Shown piece after piece: positions 7,113 to 13,536 of a stretch of 14,040 nt of DNA. Within the stretch, counting starts at the first letter, position 1, and every line of letters begins with the position of its first letter. A model generated the notes under the pieces. It was not told the DNA's origin and did no database searches. It worked only from the letters and a program-made list of their open reading frames with translations. This DNA comes from Cuniculiplasma sp. (GTDB lineage: Archaea; Thermoplasmatota; Thermoplasmata; Thermoplasmatales; Thermoplasmataceae), in NCBI GenBank assembly GCA_023256455.1, contig JAGDXN010000070.1, positions 24,810 to 38,849 of the forward strand, given 5' to 3'. The translations under genes and the position numbers were made by a program.

Positions 7113-7400
7113 ATGGGCAAAGGAATGAAGCCTGTACAGAGAGAAAAGAGAAAGTCCATTTTTACCGCCGAAGAGAGCATTGCTGATTCAATGGGTGAAT
7201 ATTTCAGGGTTGTCAAATCTGGGGATTATGAAAATATCAGAAAATTCCTTAAAGGGAGCAAATTCGGGAAAATATATCTTAAATATGATTCTCCAGATTA
7301 TTATGGGGAAAAGAACAATCTGGAAACTGGATTGACAGGAAAACATTACGCTTACATTTTCAAAATAAGGGAAGAATTTGTGTTGTGTGAGAAGATATGA
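7113..7400 (+). CDS. THUMP-like C-terminal domain, in-frame continuation of the preceding methyltransferase
   Basis: From ATG 7113 this gives 95 residues. However, homology-like sequence begins earlier, straight after the TAG at 7047: reading from 7050 gives 116 residues, and the first ~20 (PDPSLFYSHLENQY) are the characteristic start of the domain. An independent gene starting at ATG 7113 would therefore lack part of the fold. The later part (IFTAEESIADS, then EYFRVVKSGDYENIRKFLKG, then GKIYLKYDS) follows the expected pattern of the THUMP-like RNA-binding domain. The end is TGA at 7398-7400. It could be translated by readthrough, by reinitiation, or not at all if the gene is decaying. Codon use and absence of further stops indicate little or no decay. 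Confidence 0.65.
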   Translation: MGKGMKPVQREKRKSIFTAEESIADSMGEYFRVVKSGDYENIRKFLKGSKFGKIYLKYDSPDYYGEKNNLETGLTGKHYAYIFKIREEFVLCEKI

Positions 7401-7465
7401 TGAAATTTATTTCTCTTAGAAATGAGTGTTAAAAGGTAATTTTGTAAAAATTGCTAAAACATTTT

Positions 7466-7478
7466 TTTATATTTATAT
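7466..7478 (+). promoter_or_regulatory. TATA box of the secreted-protein gene
   Basis: A TTTTATATTTATA tract is centred about 22-26 bases before the ATG at 7494, the spacing expected for a leaderless archaeal mRNA. The T-rich stretch from 7462 may also serve as terminator for the methyltransferase gene. Confidence 0.6.
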
Positions 7479-7493
7479 TTGCAATTATGAATC

Positions 7494-7940
7494 ATGAGCA
7501 AATTGGTCCAGTTCTCAACATTAATTGTGATTTCAGCAGTTTTAATGCTGATCCTTTCACCTGTTTCAGGAGTTCAGGATAAACAGGTTGAATCTTCTCA
7601 GACAATTTCATCGGGAAATGTGCTTTTTGTCATGAAAGGCCTTCCTGATAATTACAACTTCTCCGTTGCTATTAATGACAGAACATATAACTCTCTTGGA
7701 AACACCCTTAACCTTTCACTTCCATCAGGAACATATCATTACACGGTACAGGTTCCATATAGATATGTTGTAAACAAAAGTTCGGGAAACTTTAACGTAA
7801 GCCAGAAATTTTCAGAAATAGTACTTTCGGTATCGCCCCGTGGCTCAAATACCGTACTTCTGCTGGAGGTTTCCCTATTTATAAGCGTTATGGCCATCCT
7901 AATCTTCCTGCTTGCCTATATAAAGTATATGAGAAATTGA
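7494..7940 (+). CDS. Secreted surface protein with GLP-type beta domain and C-terminal membrane anchor
   Basis: A 148-residue protein. Residues 1-26 form a signal peptide (basic start, hydrophobic core, SPVSG-like end). Residues 43-113 form one beta-rich domain beginning VLFVMKGLPDNYNFSVAIND and containing SLPSGTYHYTV, the pattern of the short repeated domain found in many Thermoplasmatales surface and thermopsin-like proteins (GLP...W/F.V...G...Y.Y). A membrane helix covers about 121-144, followed by a short KYMRN tail. The protein would thus sit on the outside of the cytoplasmic membrane as a small anchored domain. Several N-x-S/T sequons in the outer part allow N-glycosylation. The start is ATG 7494; ATG 7487 is out of frame. 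It stands alone as a single gene. The specific function is unknown. Confidence 0.85.
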   Translation: MSKLVQFSTLIVISAVLMLILSPVSGVQDKQVESSQTISSGNVLFVMKGLPDNYNFSVAINDRTYNSLGNTLNLSLPSGTYHYTVQVPYRYVVNKSSGNFNVSQKFSEIVLSVSPRGSNTVLLLEVSLFISVMAILIFLLAYIKYMRN

Positions 7941-7971
7941 TCTCTAACAATTTCTAAATTATGTGGCACAA

Positions 7972-8032
7972 TTTTTTATTTAGTTAATTTTTCAATGACT
8001 GATTTCATGATTTAAATATTCTGCCTTTTTTT
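7972..8032 (+). terminator. Cluster of T-tracts after the secreted-protein gene
   Basis: T6 at 7972-7977, T5 at 7988-7992 and T7 at 8026-8032 lie 32-92 bases after the stop. Runs of T without a strong hairpin are the usual archaeal intrinsic terminators, and three in series make termination here likely. Confidence 0.45.
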
Positions 8033-8049
8033 ATGGAGTCAATTTGAAA

Positions 8050-8060
8050 AAAAATAAATA
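8050..8060 (+). promoter_or_regulatory. TATA box of the 78-residue protein gene
   Basis: AAAAATAAATA is centred about 31 bases before the ATG at 8087, giving a transcript with at most a few untranslated bases. Confidence 0.45.
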
Positions 8061-8086
8061 GATTAGTCCAATCTCCTGACGATAGC

Positions 8087-8323
8087 ATGATGAAGACATA
8101 CCTAAACGTGACCTTTTCAAGTGAAGGTGCAAAGCCTTCTGAGATAATCATGAGGCTTAGGTCACTGGGTTTCAGGCCGATAATGGGCGAGCACGATATG
8201 GTGTACGAGTGGGGAAACAATGCAACAGAAGAAGATTCCCTCTGGTTTGCGGATAAGATTCACGCAACACTTGAAGGATTTAAGGTTCTTTTCCATATTG
8301 AAACCGTCAGCGACGGTATTTAA
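8087..8323 (+). CDS. Small conserved archaeal protein, unknown function
   Basis: 78 residues with an alternating strand-helix pattern (KTYLNVTFSSEG, then a helix SEIIMRLRSLGF, then a second strand with VYEWG, then helix ADKIHATLEGF, then FHIETVSDG). This suggests a compact beta-alpha-beta-alpha-beta fold. I recall similar small proteins in euryarchaea, but cannot give a family name with certainty. No Cys, metal site or membrane segment. The start is ATG 8087 (a second ATG follows directly). Its stop overlaps the 3' end of rnp4 on the opposite strand by 17 bp. No function can be assigned. Confidence 0.75.
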   Translation: MMKTYLNVTFSSEGAKPSEIIMRLRSLGFRPIMGEHDMVYEWGNNATEEDSLWFADKIHATLEGFKVLFHIETVSDGI

Positions 8324-8591
8324 TTCTTCTAATATCCCCACAATAGGGGCATGTAATTTTTATCAAGCCGTCCTTAAGCCTTACCCGGGCATTTTCCCTG
8401 TATAGCCTCTTGCAACTGTGACAGTATGCCCTCTTTATATGAGATGGCAGAGTAAGATCGGCCCTTCTTCCAATTCTTTCAATCAGATCAATCCTTATGG
8501 TTTCATCCGACCCACTGGAATTCTCAAGGGAATTGTATAAATAAAGGACCCTGTCAAGGGCCATATTCCTGATTTCTTTCTTTTGCCTCAA
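8307..8591 (-). CDS. rnp4: Ribonuclease P protein component 4 (Rpp21 family)
   Basis: A 94-residue protein with a Lys/Arg-rich helical N-terminus and a C-terminal zinc ribbon with Cys57-x2-Cys60 and Cys81-x2-Cys84. NARVRLKDG lies between the pairs and GDIRRIKYRR at the end, the typical layout of archaeal Rpp21/Rnp4. Together with Rpp29 it binds the RNase P RNA and helps remove the 5' leader of pre-tRNAs. The start is TTG 8591, which keeps the basic N-terminal helix; ATG 8564 would lose nine residues of it. It is slightly short for the family but all four zinc ligands are present. Confidence 0.92.
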   Translation of the reverse strand: MRQKKEIRNMALDRVLYLYNSLENSSGSDETIRIDLIERIGRRADLTLPSHIKRAYCHSCKRLYRENARVRLKDGLIKITCPYCGDIRRIKYRR

Positions 8592-8599
8592 CAGAATGG

Positions 8600-8606
8600 T
8601 ATAAAT
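8600..8606 (+). promoter_or_regulatory. TATA box of the phosphoglycolate phosphatase gene
   Basis: TATAAAT is centred about 30 bases before ATG 8633, implying a very short or absent leader. The same 41-bp divergent spacer must hold the rnp4 promoter; an AATAATAG-like stretch at 8612-8619 (minus strand) is only a weak candidate for it. Confidence 0.5.
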
Positions 8607-8632
8607 TTCATGCTATTATTGTTTGCCCAGTC

Positions 8633-9304
8633 ATGAAAAATCTTCTTGTTCTGGATATTGATGGTACTGTGACTGAAAGCGACAGATCCATAAGGGTAGA
8701 AACAATGGAGGCCCTGAGAAAAATCAAGAAGCAAAGGCCTGATGTAATAACAGTACTTGTGAGCGGCAATGTTTTGCCTGTAATGTACGGTATAAGGGGA
8801 ATTATTGGCGTTGGGGAGACTCTGTTTGCAGAAAATGGGGGAATTCTGCTCCATAATGGGATTATTCAAAAATTTTTTGAGCCTGAAATTACAAGGAAAG
8901 CTTTTGAAAAAATACACAGGGAAATGGGTGCCATTGAATTCATCACAAACAGATGGAGGGAAACATCAGTTTCCTTCATTCTTGACGGCAATCATGATTT
9001 TTCATCATATGAAAGGGAATTTGATGTCAAGATTGAGGATAGTGGTTTTGCAAAGCACATTATGAACCGGGGCCAGAATAAGGGCTTTGCCGTCAGAAAG
9101 ATTATGGAAATTTATGGCGTTGATAAGGAAAACGTTTACGCCTGTGGTGACGGTGAAAATGACATAACCATGTTTAAGGAAGCCGGGTTTACCGGATGTC
9201 CTGCCAACTCAAATCCCAGACTCAAGGAAATATCAGGTTTTGTATCAGAAAAATACTATGGAGATGGCCTTCTGGATATTCTTCATCATTTTTCATTTAT
9301 CTGA
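8633..9304 (+). CDS. pgp: Phosphoglycolate phosphatase (HAD superfamily, archaeal type)
   Basis: 223 residues, essentially the length of the characterised Thermoplasma acidophilum enzyme (TA0175). HAD motif I is LDIDGT (nucleophile D8, acid D10), motif II includes LVSGN (near residue 43), a Lys of motif III is in the NKGFAVRKI segment, and motif IV is CGDGENDITMF. The cap is the C2 type, inserted between motifs II and III. It dephosphorylates 2-phosphoglycolate, a by-product of oxidative DNA damage and repair; related HAD phosphatases can accept sugar phosphates. The start ATG 8633 follows a TATA box at the leaderless distance. Its TGA overlaps the convergent pyrC by 12 bp. Confidence 0.92.
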   Translation: MKNLLVLDIDGTVTESDRSIRVETMEALRKIKKQRPDVITVLVSGNVLPVMYGIRGIIGVGETLFAENGGILLHNGIIQKFFEPEITRKAFEKIHREMGAIEFITNRWRETSVSFILDGNHDFSSYEREFDVKIEDSGFAKHIMNRGQNKGFAVRKIMEIYGVDKENVYACGDGENDITMFKEAGFTGCPANSNPRLKEISGFVSEKYYGDGLLDILHHFSFI

Positions 9305-10543
9305 TGAAATATAGGATCCAGTCCTGTCATCTATAATCTCCTTTCCACTGATTATGTCATTTCCCCTCAGAATTACCCTGTCAGGGAAAATTGCCCTAAA
9401 CCCATTAAATGGGGTCGCAGGGTTTTTTGAATGCAATCTCTCCTCGTTTATTTTTACAGCATTTGAAAATTTTACGCAAACAAAATCTGCAATATATCCT
9501 GTTTCAATCTTTCCCTTCTTCAACCCAAACTTTTCTGCAGGCTTCTCTGCTGCTGTCTTTACCAGCACATTCAGGGGGACTATCTTCTCAGCAACAAGGG
9601 CAAGCATCAGGGGAACCCTGGTCTCTACCCCGGGAATACCCGATTTGGCAGAGGAAAACTCCTCCTTATCATATTCCGTATGGGGTGCATGGTCAGAGGA
9701 AAGTATATCCAGTTTCCCATCCATATATGCCTGGAAGTTTCCTGCCATTATTTCCTTCGATCTTATGGGTGGATTTACCTTGCCCAATGCTCCAAGTTTC
9801 ATGGAATAGTTGAGCAGCATGTGATGGGGAGTCATTTCAAGAAGGGTGAAATTATCTCTCTCATTAATATTGTTGTAATCGCTTAAATGGGCCACAATTT
9901 TATTTTTGTTTTCAACCTTCATTACCTGTCGCATTGCCTCTTTCTCACAGCGGGATGGCCTCGAATCGTTATGCATTCTGAGGTTTTCCACATCATCAAC
10001 CATATTCTCCTTCAGGCACTCCTCAAGTTCACCATGAAAAACAATATTTCTCTTCCAGTTCTTTAAAAATTCATCCTTTTCATAATCGATCTTTGCACCT
10101 GAGGAGTTTGTGCTTCCCCCCATATATATCTTTATTGCAGCGCTTTCCTCAGATATGATGGTGCCATTTTTACCGTTATACATGGAATAAAGGCCATAAT
10201 CCACAAAACTTCTTCCCTTAATTACAGATTTTTTATTCTCAAACCTTTCATAGTCCGTTATGGGTACAGCATTGTTTGGCATGTCAAAAACAGTTGTTGT
10301 CCCTCCAAAGGCGGCAGCCATGCTTCCTGTTATAAAATCCTCCTTATCCGTTTCTCCCGGATCCCTGAAATGTACATGAATATCAGTAAAGCCGGGAAGA
10401 ACCGCACCCTCAAGATTAATTGTCCTTTCACCCTTCCTGAACTTTCTTATTTCCTTGATGATTCCATTTTCAACATGAACAGTCAGTTCCTCAAAGTTGC
10501 CATTTCTGTAGAAGTTGCCGGAAAATGTTCCATTATCCATCAT
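9293..10543 (-). CDS. pyrC: Dihydroorotase
   Basis: A 416-residue type I (amidohydrolase) dihydroorotase, which closes carbamoyl-aspartate to dihydroorotate in UMP synthesis. Visible elements are: metal-binding HVHFRDPG from residue 56; FDMPN after the first helices; a Lys in AIKIYMGGS, the probable carboxylated metal ligand; HGELEE; AHLSD; and SSDHAPHT with the last metal Asp. It ends with the small beta domain (GYIADFV). The start is ATG 10543: this ATG overlaps the queE stop as ATGA, and GAGGGG lies just upstream. An in-frame ATG at 10564 would add seven residues inside queE. It is the last gene of the pyr operon, and its 3' end overlaps the phosphatase gene by 12 bp. Confidence 0.94.
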   Translation of the reverse strand: MMDNGTFSGNFYRNGNFEELTVHVENGIIKEIRKFRKGERTINLEGAVLPGFTDIHVHFRDPGETDKEDFITGSMAAAFGGTTTVFDMPNNAVPITDYERFENKKSVIKGRSFVDYGLYSMYNGKNGTIISEESAAIKIYMGGSTNSSGAKIDYEKDEFLKNWKRNIVFHGELEECLKENMVDDVENLRMHNDSRPSRCEKEAMRQVMKVENKNKIVAHLSDYNNINERDNFTLLEMTPHHMLLNYSMKLGALGKVNPPIRSKEIMAGNFQAYMDGKLDILSSDHAPHTEYDKEEFSSAKSGIPGVETRVPLMLALVAEKIVPLNVLVKTAAEKPAEKFGLKKGKIETGYIADFVCVKFSNAVKINEERLHSKNPATPFNGFRAIFPDRVILRGNDIISGKEIIDDRTGSYISSDK

Positions 10544-11169
10544 ACACCCCTCACGTCTCCCCATATATATTTGTGCTCCTGGAGCATTAATCTTACCTCA
10601 TATTTTCCCTTCAAAATTTTCTCTGCTATCCATTTCGGGTCCTGACCCCATGCTGGCTGAACGACAATTTTTATTTTCTTCCCATATTTTTCATAAAAAA
10701 TTTCAAAAAATTTGAAATCTTCATCGTTTTGTATTACAATCTTAACATAATCCCTGTCTCTAAGAAATTTTAGGTTTGTCTCAAGCATTCTTCCTGTTTC
10801 ACCCGATGAAGGCGGCTTGAAATCCATGTCTATTACTGTATTATCCATCTCAGTGAATTTTGAAATATCAAGAGAACCTCCAGTTTCGATCAACACCTTT
10901 TTCCCATAGGATCCCATGGATCGCACAAAATCGGGGGAATCCCTCTGGAGGAGGGGTTCACCTCCTGTAAGGCAAATCCACTCCCCCCAGAAACTCTTCC
11001 CTATGTTTACAATTTCCTCCAGATCCATTTCCTTTCCATCAGCGAAGGAATAGGTCGTATCGCACCATTTACACCTGCGATTGCAAAGATTGGTCCTGAC
11101 AAAGATCATTGGTATTCCTGTTAAGGGTCCTTCACCCTGAAGGCTTTCGAATATTTCCGTAATTAACAT
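10540..11169 (-). CDS. queE: 7-carboxy-7-deazaguanine synthase (radical SAM)
   Basis: A 209-residue QueE, which rearranges 6-carboxytetrahydropterin to 7-carboxy-7-deazaguanine on the way to preQ0 and, in archaea, archaeosine in tRNA. Sequence shows EIFESLQGEGPLTG near the N-terminus (residues 5-18), the [4Fe-4S] cluster motif C29-x3-C33-x2-C36 in the WCDT context, LTGGEPLLQ for SAM binding, and IETGGS. The start is ATG 11169, seven bases after the pyrK TAG; the frame is open further upstream within pyrK, but family alignment begins at this Met. It lies between pyrK and pyrC, overlapping pyrC by four bases, so it is co-transcribed with pyrimidine genes. Confidence 0.93.
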   Translation of the reverse strand: MLITEIFESLQGEGPLTGIPMIFVRTNLCNRRCKWCDTTYSFADGKEMDLEEIVNIGKSFWGEWICLTGGEPLLQRDSPDFVRSMGSYGKKVLIETGGSLDISKFTEMDNTVIDMDFKPPSSGETGRMLETNLKFLRDRDYVKIVIQNDEDFKFFEIFYEKYGKKIKIVVQPAWGQDPKWIAEKILKGKYEVRLMLQEHKYIWGDVRGV

Positions 11170-11176
11170 AGTATCA

Positions 11177-11923
11177 CTAAAAATATACCCTCTTACCTGA
11201 AGATAGAAGTTTTGTCTTTCCAAATTCCCTGCTTTCTTCAAGGGCTTTTATATGGAAAGTGGGTCCGTCTCTGCACACCTGAAATCCATCAATGGAGCAG
11301 GAATCGCACAGTCCAATCCCACATTTCATGGACCTCTCAAGGGAAAATTCCACATTCAGGTCCTTTCCTTTGAGTTTCTGGAAAATAGCATACATCATCC
11401 TTTCCGGTCCGCATACATATATGGCATCAAACTCCTTAAGATTCAGTTTGTCAAGAGCATCAGGGGCAAGACCCTTCATTCCCTTGCTCCCGTCCTCAGT
11501 TACGCATATGGCCTGTCCCTCTTTGAAATGATCGGCAAACAGGAGTTCATCAGCATTTCTTGAGGCTATTATTCCCGTTGCCCTATCATCAATAAGGGGT
11601 CTCATGGATGCCATTCCTGATCCGCCACCAATGAGCAATTTTTTTCCCTCTGTGAGAGTGAATGGTTTCCCATAGGGCCCTCTCAAATATATCCTGTCTC
11701 CAGTGTTTAAGGCAGCAAGCCTTGCCGTGGTTTCTCCATAAACCTTAACCGTCAGGCATTTCCTTTCTCCCGTGGAAGAAAGAGACATGGGTACCTCAGA
11801 GAAACCTGGAACCCAAACCATGACAAATTGTCCGGGCATTACCTTCATATCCCATTTAAAATACATTGAGAATACGGTTGGTGTCTCCTGAACCTTTTCC
11901 TCAATTGTTACATGATTGATCAT
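11177..11923 (-). CDS. pyrK: Dihydroorotate dehydrogenase electron-transfer subunit
   Basis: A 248-residue PyrK, carrying FAD and a [2Fe-2S] cluster and passing electrons from the FMN subunit PyrD to NAD+. A ferredoxin-reductase-like FAD domain contains PMSLSS (the flavin-binding arginine of the usual RPxSI motif is not evident; the sequence is EVPMSL). It is followed by the NAD-binding GGGSGMASMRPL and the C-terminal cluster ligands C201, C206, C209 and C217 in CGIGLCDSC...QVCRDGP. It ends with TAG immediately followed by TGA. The start ATG overlaps the pyrD stop as ATGA, so the two subunits are translationally coupled. Confidence 0.93.
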   Translation of the reverse strand: MINHVTIEEKVQETPTVFSMYFKWDMKVMPGQFVMVWVPGFSEVPMSLSSTGERKCLTVKVYGETTARLAALNTGDRIYLRGPYGKPFTLTEGKKLLIGGGSGMASMRPLIDDRATGIIASRNADELLFADHFKEGQAICVTEDGSKGMKGLAPDALDKLNLKEFDAIYVCGPERMMYAIFQKLKGKDLNVEFSLERSMKCGIGLCDSCSIDGFQVCRDGPTFHIKALEESREFGKTKLLSSGKRVYF

Positions 11924-12822
11924 TGAACAGCCACCCCGGACATTTTAGAAACATTTTCATATCCATTATCCTCCATAAATTTTGAAATTCCACTGTTTAT
12001 GGTGGAAAATATATTTCTCCCGTACTTCCACACTGCAGTACCGATCTGAACTGCAGAGGCCCCTGCCATGATATATTCGATGGCATCCTCAGCACTTTCA
12101 ATCCCTCCAACGCCTATTATATTCAGATCAAGTTCTTTCTTAATTTCATAAACCATCCTGATACCAACAGGCTTAATCGAACTCCCAGACATTCCACCAT
12201 AGGTATTTTTAAGAACAGGCTTTCTGGCATAGATGTCTATGGCCATTGCCCTTACAGTATTTATCAAAACAATTCCATCACTGTCAGATGCAGCACTCCC
12301 TATCTCCACAATACTGGTTACATTGGGCGAAAGTTTGGACCATATGGGGATATCAATGGAGCCCTTCAAGGTTTTGACAATTTCCTTTACAAGAACCGGG
12401 TCACTTCCAACCTCAGTGCCAAAGCCCTTTACATGGGGGCATGAAAGGTTGAGTTCTATAGCCTGGACACCATAATCCACCATTTTTTCTGCAAGATTCA
12501 AAAAGCCTTCAGGATCTGCCGCATAAATGCTCCCAATAATGGGTTTTCCAGCAGTTCTGGCAATTTTGATCTCCTCCCCAAAATTTTCTATTCCCGGGTT
12601 AGGAAGACCCATTGCATTTATTATATAGTTCTCATGCTCCACAACCACGGGTGGGATGTATCCATCCCTTTCCTCCATGCCAATTGATTTTGTTACTGCA
12701 CCTCCTGATCCCTCCTCCAAAATCCTCTTAATTGTATATCCATTTTCATCAAGTATCCCTGAGGCAAGTATAAGCGGGTTTTCAAAGGAAACTCCACCTG
12801 CAGTTGTTTTCAGACTTCTCAT
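11920..12822 (-). CDS. pyrD: Dihydroorotate dehydrogenase, class 1B catalytic subunit
   Basis: A 300-residue FMN TIM-barrel enzyme that oxidises dihydroorotate to orotate. NPLILASGI at residues 15-23 is the usual N-terminal strand. The catalytic base is Cys128 in ELNLSCPHVKG, the mark of class 1 enzymes, and with adjacent pyrK this is class 1B. C-terminal phosphate-binding loops are GVGGIES and GASAVQIGTA. The start chosen is ATG 12822 (MRSLKTT), where family similarity begins. ATG 12831 (+3 residues) and ATG 12894 (+24 residues, overlapping the upstream gene by 11 bp) are alternatives. ACATAAAAAT at 12846-12855 (minus strand) could be an internal TATA element for a leaderless pyrDK transcript. 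Confidence 0.94.
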   Translation of the reverse strand: MRSLKTTAGGVSFENPLILASGILDENGYTIKRILEEGSGGAVTKSIGMEERDGYIPPVVVEHENYIINAMGLPNPGIENFGEEIKIARTAGKPIIGSIYAADPEGFLNLAEKMVDYGVQAIELNLSCPHVKGFGTEVGSDPVLVKEIVKTLKGSIDIPIWSKLSPNVTSIVEIGSAASDSDGIVLINTVRAMAIDIYARKPVLKNTYGGMSGSSIKPVGIRMVYEIKKELDLNIIGVGGIESAEDAIEYIMAGASAVQIGTAVWKYGRNIFSTINSGISKFMEDNGYENVSKMSGVAVQ

Positions 12823-12883
12823 TACAGGCATAATGCTGAATTGGATTTTTATGTTTTCTGAAATCCGGCATCCTAATTTTGTA

Positions 12884-13366
12884 TCAGCAGTCATACTTCA
12901 GGCTGTCGGGATAATTGGATAGCCATACTATCTTTTCACTCTGCTCGTAAAAGGGTCCATAGTAAAAATAGAGGCCAGGACGGTCATATACCCTGCATGT
13001 TAGATACATGTTCCCGCCGAATTCATTGAATTTTCTTATGTCCATGGGGCTTGCACACCTCATGACAAGTTCATCTGTTATATCAAAGAATTTTTTGAGC
13101 ATCTCATCGCTCAGACTATTGTTAACCACAACTCTTGAGGCACCTGAAATCATCAGATCTATGAGGTCATTCTCCTTATATGGGTAAGCCATTAGGGTAA
13201 ACTCAATGTATTTGGATATTTCGTTGTAAAGTTTAAAATTGAAATGATACTTATTCAGGGCATCCATGTCTATCACAAAGGCCTCGTCCTCGGGAAATCT
13301 GGCTATTTGTGTCATATTTTTATAACCATAAACACTACCGTCATTAATTATAAGGCATTGCACCAT
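12884..13366 (-). CDS. HisA-like half-barrel protein of unknown function, first gene of the pyr operon
   Basis: 160 residues from ATG 13366 (TTG 13372 is an in-frame alternative). The pattern FVIDMDALN (about residues 30-38), then LYNEISK, then MISGASRVVVNN, resembles the beta-alpha units of HisA and of archaeal HisA-related proteins of unknown function (COG1411-like). The usual glycines of the first phosphate loop (GGGIR) are replaced by MAYPYKEN, and the C-terminal half of the barrel is missing or diverged, ending in an aromatic-rich GLYFYYGPFYEQ segment. It is therefore unlikely to be a working HisA. Position before pyrD and a TATA box at the leaderless distance make it the promoter-proximal gene of the operon. 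Whether it acts in pyrimidine metabolism or regulation is not known. Confidence 0.72.
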   Translation of the reverse strand: MVQCLIINDGSVYGYKNMTQIARFPEDEAFVIDMDALNKYHFNFKLYNEISKYIEFTLMAYPYKENDLIDLMISGASRVVVNNSLSDEMLKKFFDITDELVMRCASPMDIRKFNEFGGNMYLTCRVYDRPGLYFYYGPFYEQSEKIVWLSNYPDSLKYDC

Positions 13367-13386
13367 GGGCAATTGTTAACATGATT

Positions 13387-13398
13387 ATATAATTTATA
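13387..13398 (-). promoter_or_regulatory. TATA region of the orf162-pyrDK-queE-pyrC operon
   Basis: The minus strand reads ATAAATTATATA, with its centre about 26 bases upstream of ATG 13366, which predicts a leaderless mRNA. The divergent spacer to the stress-protein gene (13367-13536) is AT-rich and holds no RNA gene; a direct repeat lies just upstream of this box (13399-13415). Confidence 0.55.
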
Positions 13399-13415
13399 TG
13401 TCATTGATTGTCATT
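13399..13415. repeat. TGTCATT direct repeat, 10-bp period, beside the pyr promoter
   Basis: TGTCATT occurs at 13399-13405 and again at 13409-13415, exactly one helical turn apart, directly upstream of the pyr operon TATA region. This is the place where an archaeal activator, or a regulator competing with TFB, would bind. No regulator is known from the sequence, and the repeat is short enough to arise by chance. Confidence 0.35.
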
Positions 13416-13506
13416 AGATATACGCTAATTTCTTTTCCTTGATACGTCAGAAATATTACCATTAACTATATAGGAAAAAGATTCACTCCAAGGATGTAAA
13501 CAAAAG

Positions 13507-13516
13507 TTTTTATTAT
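13507..13516 (+). promoter_or_regulatory. TATA box of the universal stress protein gene
   Basis: TTTTTATTAT is centred about 26 bases before ATG 13537, fitting a leaderless transcript. Confidence 0.5.
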
Positions 13517-13536
13517 CTGTTAAGTATTACATAATT

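Noticed and set aside
7438..7452. Inverted repeat AATTTT-gta-AAAATT before the surface-protein gene, as a hairpin terminator
   Set aside because: Only six A/T pairs with a three-base loop in very AT-rich sequence; expected by chance and barely stable at growth temperature.
7396..7460. ATGATGA at 7396-7402 as the C box of an intergenic sRNA
   Set aside because: No CTGA D box follows within the normal distance, and the motif overlaps the methyltransferase stop codon.
8588..8917. 109-codon minus-strand frame opposite the phosphoglycolate phosphatase
   Set aside because: Antisense to a clear HAD enzyme; composition (many Cys, His, Tyr and Asn) is unlike its neighbours.
9354..9813. Two open frames of 134-151 codons on the plus strand within pyrC
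   Set aside because: They lie wholly antisense to a well-supported dihydroorotase, and their translations show no recognisable domain; shadows of the real gene.
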